Assembly: GCF_024166365.1 (NCBI RefSeq)
Contig: NC_064819.1
Location: 208,159,293-208,223,292, forward strand
Origin: Elephas maximus indicus
Lineage: Eukaryota > Chordata > Mammalia > Proboscidea > Elephantidae
DNA: 64,000 nt
Direction of reading: 5' to 3'
Both the position numbers and the translations under genes were made by a program. This document shows, piece after piece, positions 46,901 through 61,900 of the stretch; position 1 is the first letter of the stretch; each line of letters starts with the position of its first letter. A model generated the notes under the pieces. That model did no database searches. It saw only the letters and a list, made by a program, of their open reading frames with translations, and had not been told where the DNA came from.

Positions 46901-49900
46901 TACCACAGACCTAATCCATTTATTAAGAGCTCTAAAATTTCTTAGCATACTGAATGAGAACATTTTGGATTTAGATGATCCCCTACTAAGTCTGGTGGCA
47001 TGGTGGTTAAGAGCTACGGCTGTTAACCAAAAGGTTGGCAGGTCAAATCCACCAGCCGCTCCTTGGAAACTGTATGGGGCAGTTCTACTCTGTCCTATAG
47101 GGTCTCTATGAGTCAGAGTCAACTCGACAGCAAGGGCTTTTTTTTTTTTTCCCACAAAATAATGAAAATATTTAATTAGAGCATAAGTGTTTAAATTGAT
47201 ATGGTAATTTCTTTTTTTAACATTATCTTCTTAGTATAAGAAATGATATGACACAACCTAATCAATTTTGGAGAGTTCACTACTCAATCCGTGACCTAAA
47301 ATACTGTGATTCACCTCTCTGATTCCATCTCGCCTCCCTGACTCCATCTTCTCACTGCCTCCCCAGAGGTAAATACTATCCTGAATTTTGTGTCAATCAT
47401 TCTTACTTTTTGTGATGTGTGTGTATATAAATATGTCTAAACCATATGTTTAGATTTATTTTGACCTGTATATAGAAAAATGGTATCATTCTCTTTGTAG
47501 TGTTGTTTATTCACCATTATGTTTCCAAGACCCATCCATGTTATATAATTGAATGAATGTATAATTCATTCATTTCACTGGGGTATACTATTCCATTCCA
47601 ATAACTCATGCAGTACAACAAATCACTTTTATATAACCTTTCTAGGCATGCTCTGTGTCTCCCACAAAATGACTGGTTGGGACTATGCAAACAGTGATTT
47701 ATGGTCCACTGAGGGGATTGGTCAGTTTGCTATGCAAATTAAGTGACTGTGGCCTACCAAGAGGATTGGTCAGTTTGTGATCCTGGTGGGAAGACCATGT
47801 CTTGAAATTGACAAGGAGTAGGCAGGCTTACATAAGAGCCAATCTCATGGAGGTTTAAGGGGATCTCACCACTATCAAGAAGCGCCTAGAGTGAGGCACG
47901 TCCTTTAGACCAAAGACCTGATGTTCCTGTTCTGAGAACCCCTCAGACCCAGAAAAAACACCCCTAACACTGAAGACCGTGAGAGATGGCTGTGGTGGGC
48001 TTCCCAGCCCACGGAGTGAGAGCTGAGCATCTTCAGGCAGGAAGGTTGCTTGCCAGCAGAATTAAAAAGGCTGTAACACTTGTCTGTGCAGGGCAGAGGC
48101 CTGAATGTGCCCTGTGCAGGGTCCACCTCAGAGGATCTTATTCAGGGGTTTCCCTACAGCAGGGCAGAGCTGGATGCCTCTGGGCAGAAGGCTTGCCAAA
48201 CAAACAAACAAAAAAAACCAAAAAAACCCATTGCCGTTCAATCGATTCCGACTCATAGCGATCCTATAGGACAGGATAGAACTGCCCCATAGGGTTTCCA
48301 AGGAGCACCTGGTGGATTTGAAATGCCAGCCTTTTGGTTAGCAGCCATAGTAGCTCTTAGCCACTAAGCCACCACGGTTTCCTGGAGGCTTGCCAGTGGA
48401 GCTAACGAGTTGTAACGCTTGTGCAGGGTAAGAGATGCCTGGCTGTGCCTTGTACAGGGGTTGCACATGTTCCATCCCCTCCCCTGGCAGTATGGGCTGG
48501 GATAGCACGGCAGCAAGAGAGCCCTGCAGGCCCAGGTAGCGTGGTGGGCACTGGCAGCAGAGGCCAGTGAGACCCAGTGGCAGAGCAGAAGCCTCAGGAG
48601 CCATGTAGGCTCCCGAGCAGCATAATGGCAGCCAGAGGCAGCAGTGACATGAACACAGCACCTGATCTGAACCACAGCATGCCTGTCCAGTGACATAAGA
48701 AAGGACATGGGTAATTTGGCAAAGGGTGTTTCCTCTTTTAAGAATCTGTTGTCATTGTTTACTGTTTGCTTTCTATAATAACGGCTTTCACTTTGCCAAT
48801 ACTGTGTAAGTGTCTCATATAACTGGCTCGATCATAAACATAGCCCTCATAGAGTGGTTGATGCCAGTGGGTGTATATGTCTCATTCCTAGCAATCTAAT
48901 GGCTGCTTGGAAGTCTGAGGCACAGCCTGTCTGCAAGTGCAATGTAGACCGACAGACATGTACATACAACCCATTATCTATCCATTCCTCTATTGATGGA
49001 CGAGTGGGTTGTAAAAGATGTTCTTTACAATATCTCATCAATTCAATAATTCCCCATAAGAGAATGGACAGGAGGAAAGGACTGCAGCAAGGGTTCTATT
49101 CCACCATATACTCATTGTGGGAGGGAAAACATGGGCTTCAGAGTCATACATCTGGATTGAAATCCTGGTTTCACTTTTGGAGGTGATGGGTATGTTCACT
49201 ACCTTGATTGTAGCAATGGTTTTATGTGTACACACATGTCAAAACTTATCAAATTGTACACATTAAATACGTACAATTTATTTTTTGTTAATTGCACCTC
49301 AATAAAACTGTTTTAAAAAGAGAGATCTTGCTTTCAGAATTTAAAAATCTATGTGATCTTAAGCAAGTAACATACTCTCTCCGAGACACAGTTTTCCTCA
49401 TCAGTGACATGGGCACAATCAAAGTTATGCTGCATCGTTGCCGTGAGTTGTCAAGCCCTTGATGTGCCAGGTGCTTAGCTCCACGTTGGGAATACGGAGA
49501 CCAACAAGACCAGGATGCTGCCCTCCAACCTAGAAGGGAAGGCAGATGCGAATAATGCCTCACTACAGTGTCATTAGATGTGTGTAACCAAACAGGTTAC
49601 AGGAGACCCTCAATGTTTTGAGTGTACAAAGACCTACAAACGATAGACCCAGATTTTCTCACCCTTGCCTGTAATGGGAGAGTAACAGGGTGCCATGTTT
49701 TGCACAGCAGCGAGCACATGGAGCTAGCATCAACTCCTGTGTATTCCCACTGTGTCCTGCCATGACACACGATGAGACTCAGTAACAAATGACTGCATTT
49801 AGAGTCATCAAAAATGTTTTCTAGAATGGGCCACATAAATCAAAGACTCATCAGCCTGAGACCAGAAAAAATAGATGGTGCCCAGCTACAACCAATGACT

Positions 49901-52900
49901 GCCATGACAGGGTGCACAACAGAGAATCCTGAAGGAGCAGGAGAGCAGTGGGATGCAGACCCCAAATTCTAGTAAAAAAACCAAACTTAATGCTCTGACT
50001 GAGACCAGAGAGACCCCAGAGGTCATGGTCCCCAGACCTTCTATTAGCCTAAGACAGGAACCATTCTCGAGGCCAACTCTTCAGACGGGGATCAGACTGG
50101 ACTAAAAACAGAAAATGATATTGGTAAGGAGTGGGCTTCTTGGATCAAGTAGATACATGAGGCTATGTGGCAGCTCCTGTCTGGAGGGGAGATGTGAAGG
50201 CTGAGGGGGAAAGAAGCTGGCTGAATGGACATGGAAACATAGGGTGAAGAGAAGGAGCGTGCTGTCTCATTAGGGGGAAAGCAACTAGCCGTATATAGCA
50301 AGGTGTATATAAAGTTTTGTATGAGGGACTGACTTAGTTTCTAAACTTTCACTTAAGGCACAAAAAAAATTACAAAAAGAAAAAAAAAAAGGTTTTCTAG
50401 ACTGTCCGTATACTGAAACCAAGCAGCAATTACATGGTTTTTTGGGGGGAAAAAAAAAGAATGAATGAATGAATGACAAGTCAAAGATGGAATGAGAGAT
50501 GACAAGAGTGGGCATAATGAGAAGAAATACGGGTAAGTTAGTAACCCCGTCCTTTTATTTGACCAATATGGTGTACTGCAAAGAAATGGAATATAAAGTG
50601 AGAAGAACCCCTGCATTCATGTCCTGGCCCGGATGCCCTCCAGCCATGTGACCTTGGGAAAATCATTTCCTATTTCTGAGCCTTGGTTTCCAGATCATTA
50701 AAATGATAGTAATAATTATCAAGTTATTATTAAAATATCTATTTCATGAGGAAACTCTTTCTTGTGGAAAAGGAAATTCATGAAAAAGTTGTGAAATTGT
50801 TATAAAGTGTTATACTAATATTAAGAGTTAGTAATAGTAACTAACTGGTAGTTCTGCATATAGTTAACCCATGAAGTCACAATGATTAGAAATTTTTTTT
50901 AGTAGCTGCTGAAACCCCTAAATTATTGCTTTAGGATGGAAATTTGATGTGGGTGGATTAAAATACTTAGAATGATTGAGAGAGTGGTCATCATAAAAAC
51001 AGACATTGTCCATTAGTCATTTTCTTTGAACTCTACTTTGGAAAAATAAGTAGCTTAATAATACTAATTACCATTAATTGAGCATATACTATGTACCAGG
51101 CACTGTGCTAAGGGTTTTACATTCATTAACTTACTTCAACCTTATGATAACCTTCCAAGACAGGTTAGGGTAGCCATGTAATTTATTATCAAAATCAAAT
51201 GAAATTCTTTGATGGTTACCAGGGACAGAAGGGGGATGGAGTGAAAATTACCAATTAGATAGAAGACGCAAGTTAATATTGGTAAAGGGAAAGACAATAC
51301 ATAATAAGAGAGAAGTCAACACAACATGACCAAGGGAAGAGAGGACACTGAGAGGAATGCGAATAAAGGGCAACTACGGCAATTACTACAGCTTAGGACA
51401 ATTCTGCCAACAGTAGTATTAACAAACAATAATTTATGAATGAATGAATAGGTAAATAGATACACCAAGGGGTATGGGAGGATGTAAAGGAACATACCAA
51501 ATGGCAGGCGTAAGTTCGAGGGTGGATATTCCTATATACCTGTCTCTAGGTGTGCCTTATATAGGGCACATAAAGGGTACAGTCAGGGAAACCTTTCAGA
51601 TGTAACCAAACACCTCATGGGATAAAGTTCCTAGGTAAGAAGAAAAAGGACCACACACTTGGGGGACATCTATGTCAACTGGCATAACATACTTCATAAA
51701 GACAATGTTCTGCATCTTACTTTGATGAGTAGTGTCTGGGTTTAAAAGCTTGTGAGTGGCCATCTAAGGTACAACTCTGGGTCTCTTCCTGTCTGGAGCA
51801 AAGGAGAGTGAAGAAAACCAAAGGCTCAAAAGAGCAGTTAATCCAAAGGACTAATGGACCACATGAACCACAGCCTACATAACTCTGAGACCAGGAGAAT
51901 GGTGCCCAGCTACCACTACCAATTTCCCTGACTGGGATCACAACAGAGGGTGTCATGGACAGAGTGGGAAAAAATTGGAGAATGAAAAATCAAATTCACA
52001 GAGAAGACCAGACTTACTGGTCTGACAGAGGCTGGAGGAACCCCCAAGACTATGACCCTAAGAAACCCTTCTGACCTGGAACTGAAGCCATTCCTGGACA
52101 CTACCACACAGCTAAACAATAGACGAGTGCATAAAGATAAACAACAACACCCGAGAGGAACGTACTCCTTAGAACAATCAATTATGCGAGATCAAAAGAG
52201 CAACATCTGCCCAAAAACAAAGATGAGAAGGCAGGAACAAGTAGAAAATCAGGACAAAAGGAAAACAGGGAACCCAGGGTGGAAATGGGGAGAGCGGTGA
52301 CACATTGTGGAGAATGAAACCAAGGTCATGAAAAACTTTATGTACAAACTATCAAGTGAGAAACTAATTTGCTCTGTAAACTTTCACATAATGCACAATT
52401 AAAAAAAAAATCAAATGAGAATCAAAACAAAACAAAAAAAAAACAAACCAAACCCAGTGCCGTCGAGTTGATTCTGACTCATAGTGACCCTACAGGACAG
52501 AGTAGAACTGACCCATTGAGTTTCCAAGGACCACTTGGTGGATCTGAACTGCCAACCCTTTGGTTAGCAGCCGTAGCACTTAACCACTAAGCCACCAGGG
52601 TTTCCGAGAATCAAGAAGGGTGCTATTAATAATTACACAGGAGAGCAGCTGTAAACCAGGACTGTCCTGAGCAAACCGGGACATATGGTTTATAGCTCTT
52701 TATAGCTGAGGAAACTGAAGCTCACAGAGGGAAGCAACATACCCAAGGCCATATAGCACCGACAGATGGAAAAGCCACTCCAAACCTGTGCACTCAACCA
52801 CCATGTTATATAAGCCTCTCCTACATTTTGAGTTACAACAGCAAGGCTCTGCCCTCTCTCTTTTTAGACATCCTCCTTTGATTTAAAATTTTTCTTTCAA

Positions 52901-55900
52901 TGAGGCCTAAAGCTGGAACTTGAGATGCCAGTCCAAAGTATAACAGGAAATAGCAAAGTAAATTTCACCTTCGATCAGTGCCATTAAAGCCAACCATTTA
53001 TTGCCCCAAATCCCAATCTATTTCATCTCTTTGTAGGTGGATTTTACATAAGAGATTGAGTAACGCATGATTGACATCCCTTCTGCTGAGACAACGGGGC
53101 CTCTGTAAATGTTTTCCTGATTCAGTGAACACATCATCGAGTATAACCTCCAACACAGGCAGTGGGAGAAATTCCCTATTAACTCACAGGAAGTATTTTG
53201 GCACCTAAAACTGAACTTCCTTCAATTACCTGAATAACCTCTTTGGTGGTACTTGGTACACACTGCCTTGAAAAAAATGTCAAGACTAGAATAATACTAA
53301 AGCAATGTCTTACTCTTTGATTTTGCAGTTAAATAAAAAGGTATTTTGTGGGGATTTCTAAATTCCTGTGCAGACAGTGTTTGTTCATGTAGCATTTTTA
53401 ATATTTACATGGTTAAGAAACAACTTTTTCTCAGTATAATACATCACCACTTTGAATATCAAAAATTTATCTAGGTATCATCAGCAAAATACATTTCTTC
53501 ATACCATAACCACATTGTGGAATCCTACTTGGTAAGTGCTCTGTGTTAGGATAAGTAGAATAATTATTCAAGATGAGCCAATATAAATAACCAGAATGGA
53601 TGACCACTATCTTACTTTATATGTCCTTAACCTTTGCCTTAATAGCAATTCTCATTTTCTGAGAATGCTTCTGTTCTAAGCATATAACCCATTGCTGTCG
53701 AGTCGATTCCGGCTCATAGCAACCCTATAAGATAGAGTAGAGCTGCCCCATAGAGTTTCCAAAGAGTGCCTGGTGGATTCAAACTGCCGACCTTTTGGTT
53801 AGCAGAACTAGCACTTAACCACTACGCCACCAGGGTTAGATGCTTAATATTTGCTGGATTCAAATTAGGCACTCTTCATTACAAACACCTCTTTCGAGGT
53901 AAGATCTTTTATAGTCAAAGCATTTGTTAACTCATGTGTCTTTTCTTACATTCCGCTGTTCTCCTCACCGTCCCCCCATCTCTAATGCTACCTAGGAAAT
54001 ATAAAGAAAAGTGTTTTCTCAACAGAATTTTTCCTGCAAACAGACTTCTACATATTCTATACTTAAAATGACCCCAACTGCTAGAGGGATTTTTAAGAAC
54101 ATGAATTGGAATAAGAGGTCTTGTCTCTTTAACATGGGAGACCATGAATTGCTGGCTTGGGGCTCCGTTTACAGTTACTGATTTCCTCCTGGTATCAAAT
54201 GCCAATTCAGTCATATCCTGTAAAAATTTAGGTCTATTATTTCTGGACTTTATATTGTTCTCAATATTCTGATTCTACTGGTCTGTACCATCAGGTTCCA
54301 CACTGGAGGATTTCCTTGAGTCTTCATGTTTTAATAACAGGTAAGGCCAGTACTCTTTCCTCACCCCTCTTCAGTTTTAGAGCTTTCTTAGCTATGAACT
54401 TTAGACTCACTTTCTCTAGTCCTCGCTCCTCCTTCTGGGGCGGGGAGGGGGGGGGGAACGGGGATCCAAGCCCGAACAAAATAGAACTACTGACCTTTTT
54501 ATTGGTAGTGTGTTAATTTTACAAATTAATTTGGGCAGAACAGCTTTTTGATGTTGAGTTCTATCTAAGAACATGGTATGTCTTGCTATTTATTCAAAGT
54601 TTAATTATTTTTGTCTATTTTTTTTATAGTATTCTAAAGTTTTCTTCATGGAGATCTTGGACTTATTAAATTCATCCCTAGTTATTTGCGCTGTTATAGG
54701 TATTTTTACATAGATGTTTTCCAATTAATCTTTTAACTTGCCTTTGTAGACATGGAAGTTATTGATTACTATACATTATATACCTCACTACATCATTGAA
54801 TTCTACTATTTATAGCAGTTTTTTTTAATTTAGCTTTCCCCAGTTTTGAACCTCTTATTCTTCATTTTTTTTTTTTTTTTAACAGCATTGGCTAGTACTC
54901 CCTGTGCAATGTGAAGTAGTGATAGCGAATGTCCCTGCCTTATTCCTCACTCTAATGAGAATGTCCCGTTAAAAGTATGTTGTATTTGGGACCAAGATAG
55001 ATAAATTTTATTAAGATATGAGAGGATCCACTTATTACTATTTTATTGAGGATTTTATCAAGAATGGTTGTTAAATTACATCAAATACCTTTTCAGTGTC
55101 TATGATTTTGATTAAGTTTTTTTCCTTCTGCTTTACTAATATCATTAATATATGATTAGAATTCCTAATATTGAACATTTATACATTTACTACTGGAATA
55201 ATCCCAGGTTGATTCTGAAATATTCTTCTCTTAATGAGCTGCTAAATGATGCTTGCTACTGTTGTATTTATGATTTTTAATGTCAATATTCATGAGAGAG
55301 ACTGGCCAGTTAACTCTGCTTCAAGCAGTCTGTCAGGCTTTGGCATCAGAGTTAAATTAATTCATTAAAAAGAAATTACACTTTTCCTTCTTTTTCTTTG
55401 CTCTGGAACAGTGTCAACTATTTGTATTACCAACTCTTGAAGAGCTTTAGTAGAATCCTCCTGTGAAACCATCTGGGGTTGGTGGGTTTTTTTTTTTTTT
55501 TTTTCAATTTGATGCTAATTTTGAAAAAATGTCTCTTTTTTCCATGGAAATTAGTCTAAGATATTCTCTTTTTAGGTCAATTGTGATAAATTAGAAAATG
55601 GGTTTCAACATCACCTATATATCCTCCATTTAACAAAAGACTATATAGGTATGATTCTTATTCCTAACTGTAAAATCCTCTACTTAAAAAAAAAGTGTTA
55701 GTGATTTCCTATTAGCTATGCAATAACAGCAAACTCTGTTACTTAGCATTGCCCCTCTGCAATTCTACCTCAGCCTCCTTTCACTACTACTTGTTACCTT
55801 TCGTGGTGAACTCAGTATGCACAGTATCGGCCTCTAACACCTTCTCTGATCCTTTACAACCTCATTGCCAACATGCCTCAGCCACTGACTCCCATGGACA

Positions 55901-58900
55901 GGCCCCGGACCTTACAGTTACATGATGCCTGAATTGAGATTCTGCAGGTGGTTCAGCATGACCGTTAAGGTTGTATGTCAACTTGACCGGGCCATGATTC
56001 TCAGTGGTTTGGCAGATATGATGTTTTCTGGCAGTTATGTAATGATGTGAACACCGCCATGATGAGATCTGATATAATGTGATCACCTCCATGATGGGAT
56101 CTGCTGTAAGTAGCCATAACAGTTAAAAGGGCGTTTCCTTGGGGTGTGGCCTGCATCCAATATATATGGACTTTCCGGCAAAGCTCACTGGCTTTTGCTC
56201 TGCCCTGGATTCTGCATCTGACCTCCAGTTCTTGGGACTTGGGCCAGCAGCCTGCTGTCTTACCCGCCAATTTTGGATTTGTCAGCCTTCATAGCTGTGA
56301 GCCAGCAGCCTACCGTCTGACTGTGGATCTTGGGTTTGTTAGCCCCTGCAGCTACATGAGTCAGGAGAAGCCTGCACCCTATCACCTGACCCACGGACTT
56401 GGGGTTTGCCGGCCTCTACAACTACGTTAGCCATCTCCTTTAGAAAAATCTCTCTATATAGAGAGAGAGATTTATCTAAATCTGGTTTGGCTTCTCTAGA
56501 GAATCTAGCCTAAGACATTCAGTAATTGGTAATCCTACAGAATTTGCTGATGGTATGAAAATATGAAAAGAGCTAAGGATGTGCCCAGAGTTTTTGACTT
56601 AAGCAGCTAGTATCATGGAGTTGTGCTTTACTGAGGTAGGGAAAACTATGAAAGGAGCAGGTATTTTTTTGGAAGAGTGAAGCGGAAATCACACCTTTTG
56701 ATTTGGACATATTTGAGATCTGTAAGACAATTAAGCGGAAACGGAAAGTAAGCAGATAAATGCATGAGTCTGAACTACGGATATAAATACAGGGAAACTT
56801 CAATGCATGGCGTTAAAAACCATGAGACTCAATGAAATCACCCAATTGGTGTGTCTGTTACAGAGGAGCATAGGTACAAGTGTGAGCAACAGGGTTACAC
56901 CACCAACATTCAGACATCTGGAAAAAGGGGATCCAACAAATGGCTGAGAAGCAATGGCTAGTGAGGAGGAAGAAGACCAGGAATGTGTGGTGCCATAAAA
57001 ACTAAGTGAAAAAAAAAGTGTTTTGAGAAGGAAAGAATAATAAACTATGTCAAATGCTGCTGAGAGGTTGAGTAAGATGAGGCCTGAGAATTAACCATTA
57101 GATTTGGCAAAATGGAGGTAACTGGTGGACTAAATAAGAGTAGTTTCATCAACACGCTAGGGATAAAAGTTTTTTTGGAGTAGGTTCAAAAGAGATTTTA
57201 AGGAAAGAGAGTGGAGACAGCAAGTCTGGACACTTCTCTGGAAAAGTTTTACCATAAAGAAAAAAAGAAAAATGTGACAGAAGGTAGAGGGGGATGAAAT
57301 ATCAAAGGGGGGTTTCTTTAACATGAGAGAAACTACAGCATGTTTGTATGATACAGTAGTCCCTCCTTATCCGCGGTTTCGCTTTCCATGGTTTCAGTTA
57401 CCCGCAGTCAATCTCGGTCTGAAAATATTAGACGGAAAATTCCAGAAATAAACAATTCATAAATTTTAACTTGTGTGCCATTCTGAGTAGGATGATGAAA
57501 TCTGGAGCCATCCTGCCTGGAACATGGATCATCCCTTTGTTACAGCATATCCATGCTATATACACTACCCGCCCTTTAGTCACTTGATGCCTGTTAGTTA
57601 CTTAGTAGCCATCTTGGTTCTAAGAATAATGGCCCCAAAGCACGAAAGTAATGATGCTGGCAATTCAGATATGCCACAGTTATTGTTGTTAATCTCTTAC
57701 TGTGCCTAATTTATAAATTAAACTTTATCACAGGTATGTATGTATAGGAAAAAAAACAGTATATATAGTGTTTGGTACTATCTGCAGTTTCAGGCAACCA
57801 CTGGGGGTCTTGGAACACATTCTGTATCTGTAGTGGGGACTAGTGTAACAGTTAAGACGCAATAAAGAGAAAAAATTGATTATACAAATGAAAGAGGGGT
57901 AAATTGTAGGAATGAAGTCCTTGAAAGGTTGTCCTTACTCATTCAACTAAGCAATATTGAGTGCCTACTGTGTGCCAGGTCTTGTTATTAGTACTTGCAA
58001 TACAGCAATAAAGAGAGTAAGGACTGTTCACCCATTGCAATGGCAGGAAAGGGTGAGGCCAGAGAGAAACAGAAGTAGTCTGATAGATCTGATTGTGAAA
58101 GGATAAGATGTCAGGAAGGATGGGAGGGCAAGAAAGGGACGTAAAGGAAGAAAGGCAAGAGAAGAAAAAGCAAAAACATGCATGTAATACGAAAACCGTT
58201 GTTAAAAGAACTCACTGACAATATACATTATTTTTAAAAGCTAAAGCAATCTTAAAGTCAAGGACATCCTTTCCTTTCCTATAAACTTTGAATTACAGTA
58301 GTTTGATTACTCAAAAGTAAAGGTTCACTTTTGGTCATTGTCTTGATAGGCCTTTTATCCAGGGATTACCTGACGCTATAAGATCGTGGTTAATTATTTA
58401 TACATAATGAATGTAAACTTCCCTCATGCCTTAGTTACATGACACATCAATTCTGGCATTTCTGAAGACTCTTAAGGAAGATGACAGACGTAGGAACTTG
58501 AGGAGAGCTTCCAGATTCTGAATCTCAGAGTGAACATGTTCTTATATGGCTTCCCAACACACCTCAGACTCCCAGTACTATCAGATATTGCTGGATACAG
58601 TAGTATCTTCTCCAGTAAGCAGAATTAGATTTGGATCAATTAAGAGAAAAAAAAAAGTCCATGAGTATGATTAACATTCAAAATACTACTCTACACTATT
58701 TTTATTTTCCATTGCTTATATTGCTTTTCAAACATGTTTTTCTAGTTCAGTTAAAACTATACCACCCAATTCTGATTTAGAATTTCAATCCTCATCCATC
58801 TGCCTGTATAAAAAATAGATTTGATTAGCAACATAAGCACAAAGTATATTTCTGAAATTATTAAGAACAGAAATTAAGAGGTATTTTAAAGGATACAATG

Positions 58901-61900
58901 AAATATAATAAAAATGAATGTAAATTCTTGGCAACACCAATCTTTCATTAAAGCCATTAAAGAAAGTATTTGGCATGAAGTCTTCAGACGTAATTTTACT
59001 AATGAATAAAACAGAACGAAGTATTCAGACAGAATGAGAAAGCTAACAGCGCTAATTGGCATTACTCAAAGCTGTCACGCATCCATGTGTTTGAGCTACC
59101 TCCTAATAAATATCCATCACAAAGAATAATTCTTAGTAAATTATTTTAATTCATGCTTACATATTCAGAAATCTGAAAAGTGTCGTTTCTACTTCTAGGA
59201 ATGGTTTTAACTTTATTTAGAAAATTAGCAATAAAAATTTCAGAGGATCAAAATACCTTCCAAAGCTTTCAGTAATTATTTAAGGTAATAAGTACTGACT
59301 CAATATGATGGTATAATTTGTTAGCTGATATTTAGTGCATACATATTGCTGTTGTTGTGTGCCATCAATTCAATTCTGACTCATGTGATCCCATAAGACA
59401 GAGTAGAATTGCCCCATAGGGTTTCCTCAAGGACAGATTACCCGATAAGCAAGGTAAGTACTTTCTTAGGGCATCAACAAAACAGAGACACCAGTTGTCC
59501 AAAGCAAAGACCCATAGATGCCAAGCAGAGAGGACATAAGGAAAAGCAAGTATTGCAGTGAAAGGGAACTGGCAGAGCACTATATGAAATTGGTACCAGC
59601 CCCAGTGCGTGAAAATGTGCCAGCCAGAAATTAAGTTGACACAGGGGCACCAGTGCACCCATGCGCAAGGTTGTTTAAGCTCTGAGGTCCCTACCACTTC
59701 AACACCTGCCTTGATGTCTGTCTCCGACGACCCCCTCCCATGTTAATTGAAACTCCTTATCTCCGTGGGTCTCTTGGGAGCATACTATTTCTTTCTAATA
59801 AACATTTATAATTATAGCATTTGTTAGGAAACAAGCATGAAAACTGAAGTATAAGCTGTTTAAAGCAAAATTGGTGAAAGTCAATTTTTCATTGTGGGAG
59901 ATCAACAGAATTTTGTTGAAACAACTAAGTTCACTGACTTATTTTCTTTGTTGTAGAATATTCTTTATGTAGAAAATATGGTATGTAGTAAAAATCTTAG
60001 TACCCCACATCCACTAAAAATTTCATAATCCAGTTCATCTTATTCCACTAAAACGGTAAAAACCACTTTTGCTTTCAATCGCTAATACTACAGTTGCATT
60101 TAAAAAGAAGTTGTATCACAAATAGCTAAGGCACACACACATACAGATATATATACACCTCACACATCCTGTTCGTATACTTGAGTAAACAGAGGAAGGG
60201 GCACCACAGATTATCAGTGTTTAGGGCCCTCACATGCCTTAATCCTGCCTTGGATTTCCTAGGCTGTAAACTTCACAGGAGCAAATTGCCTTTTCTCCCG
60301 AGGAGCAGCTGGTGGGTTCTAACTGCCAACCTTTTGGCTAGCAGCCCAGCGCTTAAAGTGCTGCACCACCAGGGCTCCTTAATGAATGCATATTAATATG
60401 TACTTAATACATAAAATATAGATACATATTTGATAAACAAGATAATTTGATACATATATTTAATTCTGAAATAAAAATTTTAACAGAAACTGCCTTGAGA
60501 AGACATTCAGGTCTAATTATTAAAAAAAATGCAAATACAATTCAACTTGGTTCTACATATTAAAAAACAAAAGAAAAGAAAAACAACAGCTTCCCTTAAA
60601 TACCACTAAGAATGCATTCTAACAGTTTCAAAAATACTTTCAACCTAGAACAAGTATGAAACTATCATTAACCTGAATTTTAAAAATCACAAAAGGATCA
60701 AAAATCACACAGCAGGGAAGGAAGTTAAGATTTCTAAGTGGCTATATGCTCTTGAGGAGCCCTGGTGGTGCAGTGGTTATGAGCTCGGCCACTAGCCAAA
60801 AGGTCGGCAGTTCGAATCCACCAGCAGCTCCTTGGAAACCCTATGGGGCAGTTCTACTCTGTCCTACTGGGTCACTATGAGTTGGAATCAACTTGAAGAC
60901 AAGTTTTGACATGTTTTTGTGAGGGTGCAAAAATGAGGAGAGCCAGGAGTCCAGATACTGTGAGAGAGCCTATAACTCAGACAGACACTGAAGGAGCCCA
61001 GAAAACAGCTCCCCTTCCAGCACACACACCAGGGAAGTCTCTTCCATGGCCCCAACCCTCCGTTTTACAGGGGGATGTGGGCCCCAAGAAGAAATCTGTC
61101 TAAGCTCCCACAATCATCTTCTGTCACACTAAGGCACTTAAGGTGGAACCATTTATGTTCTAGGGCATGTCATGTCACCTACAATAAATAATATATAAAC
61201 CCCACTGCTGTCGAGTCGATTCTAACTCATAGTGACCCTACAGGGCTTCTAAGGCTATAAATCTTTACAGAAGCAGACTGCCACATCTTTCTCCCGTGAA
61301 TTGGCTGATTGAGTTTGAACCTTTGATCTTTAGGTTAGCAGCCAACTGCTTTAACCACTGCGCCACCAGGGCTCCTAAGATATATGTATATGCATATATA
61401 TATATATAAAAAAAATTTTTTAATTTATTATATCACACACACACATATTTCTTTAACCCAGTTGCCACTGAGTCATTTCTGACTCATGGCGACCTACATA
61501 TGACAATTATTTACTGGCTCATTTTCAACATAAGAACGTTTTTTTCCTCAGGGATAGTGACCTGTCCACATCCTCTCACACACGTTTGGGAGACAGCTGC
61601 CTGGACATAGGGGTCTAGGGCAGTGGCACACAGGAGTAGAAACGAGTCCATACAGCCTTCATGTCCTGCAGATCTGAGTGTCATAGTAAGTAAATAGCTA
61701 TGTAAGAATTTAGAAATGGTTTCCATTTTTCAGAAGATCTTTGGATATTGCTTTGATAATTAATACAAAATTGCCACCAAGGAATTAGTTCCATATCTCT
61801 AGGGCAATCCCAATCATATTGCACATAGAAGCCTCTCTATTTCACTGGGTCCCACTATGGGCTGAATTTTTTTCCTCTGAGCACCAATGTATAAGGCTAA

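Noticed and set aside
59365-59697. 110-codon frame on the - strand
   Set aside because: It starts in the AfroSINE half and runs into the hAT-like insert, so it is a chance fusion without similarity to a transposase.
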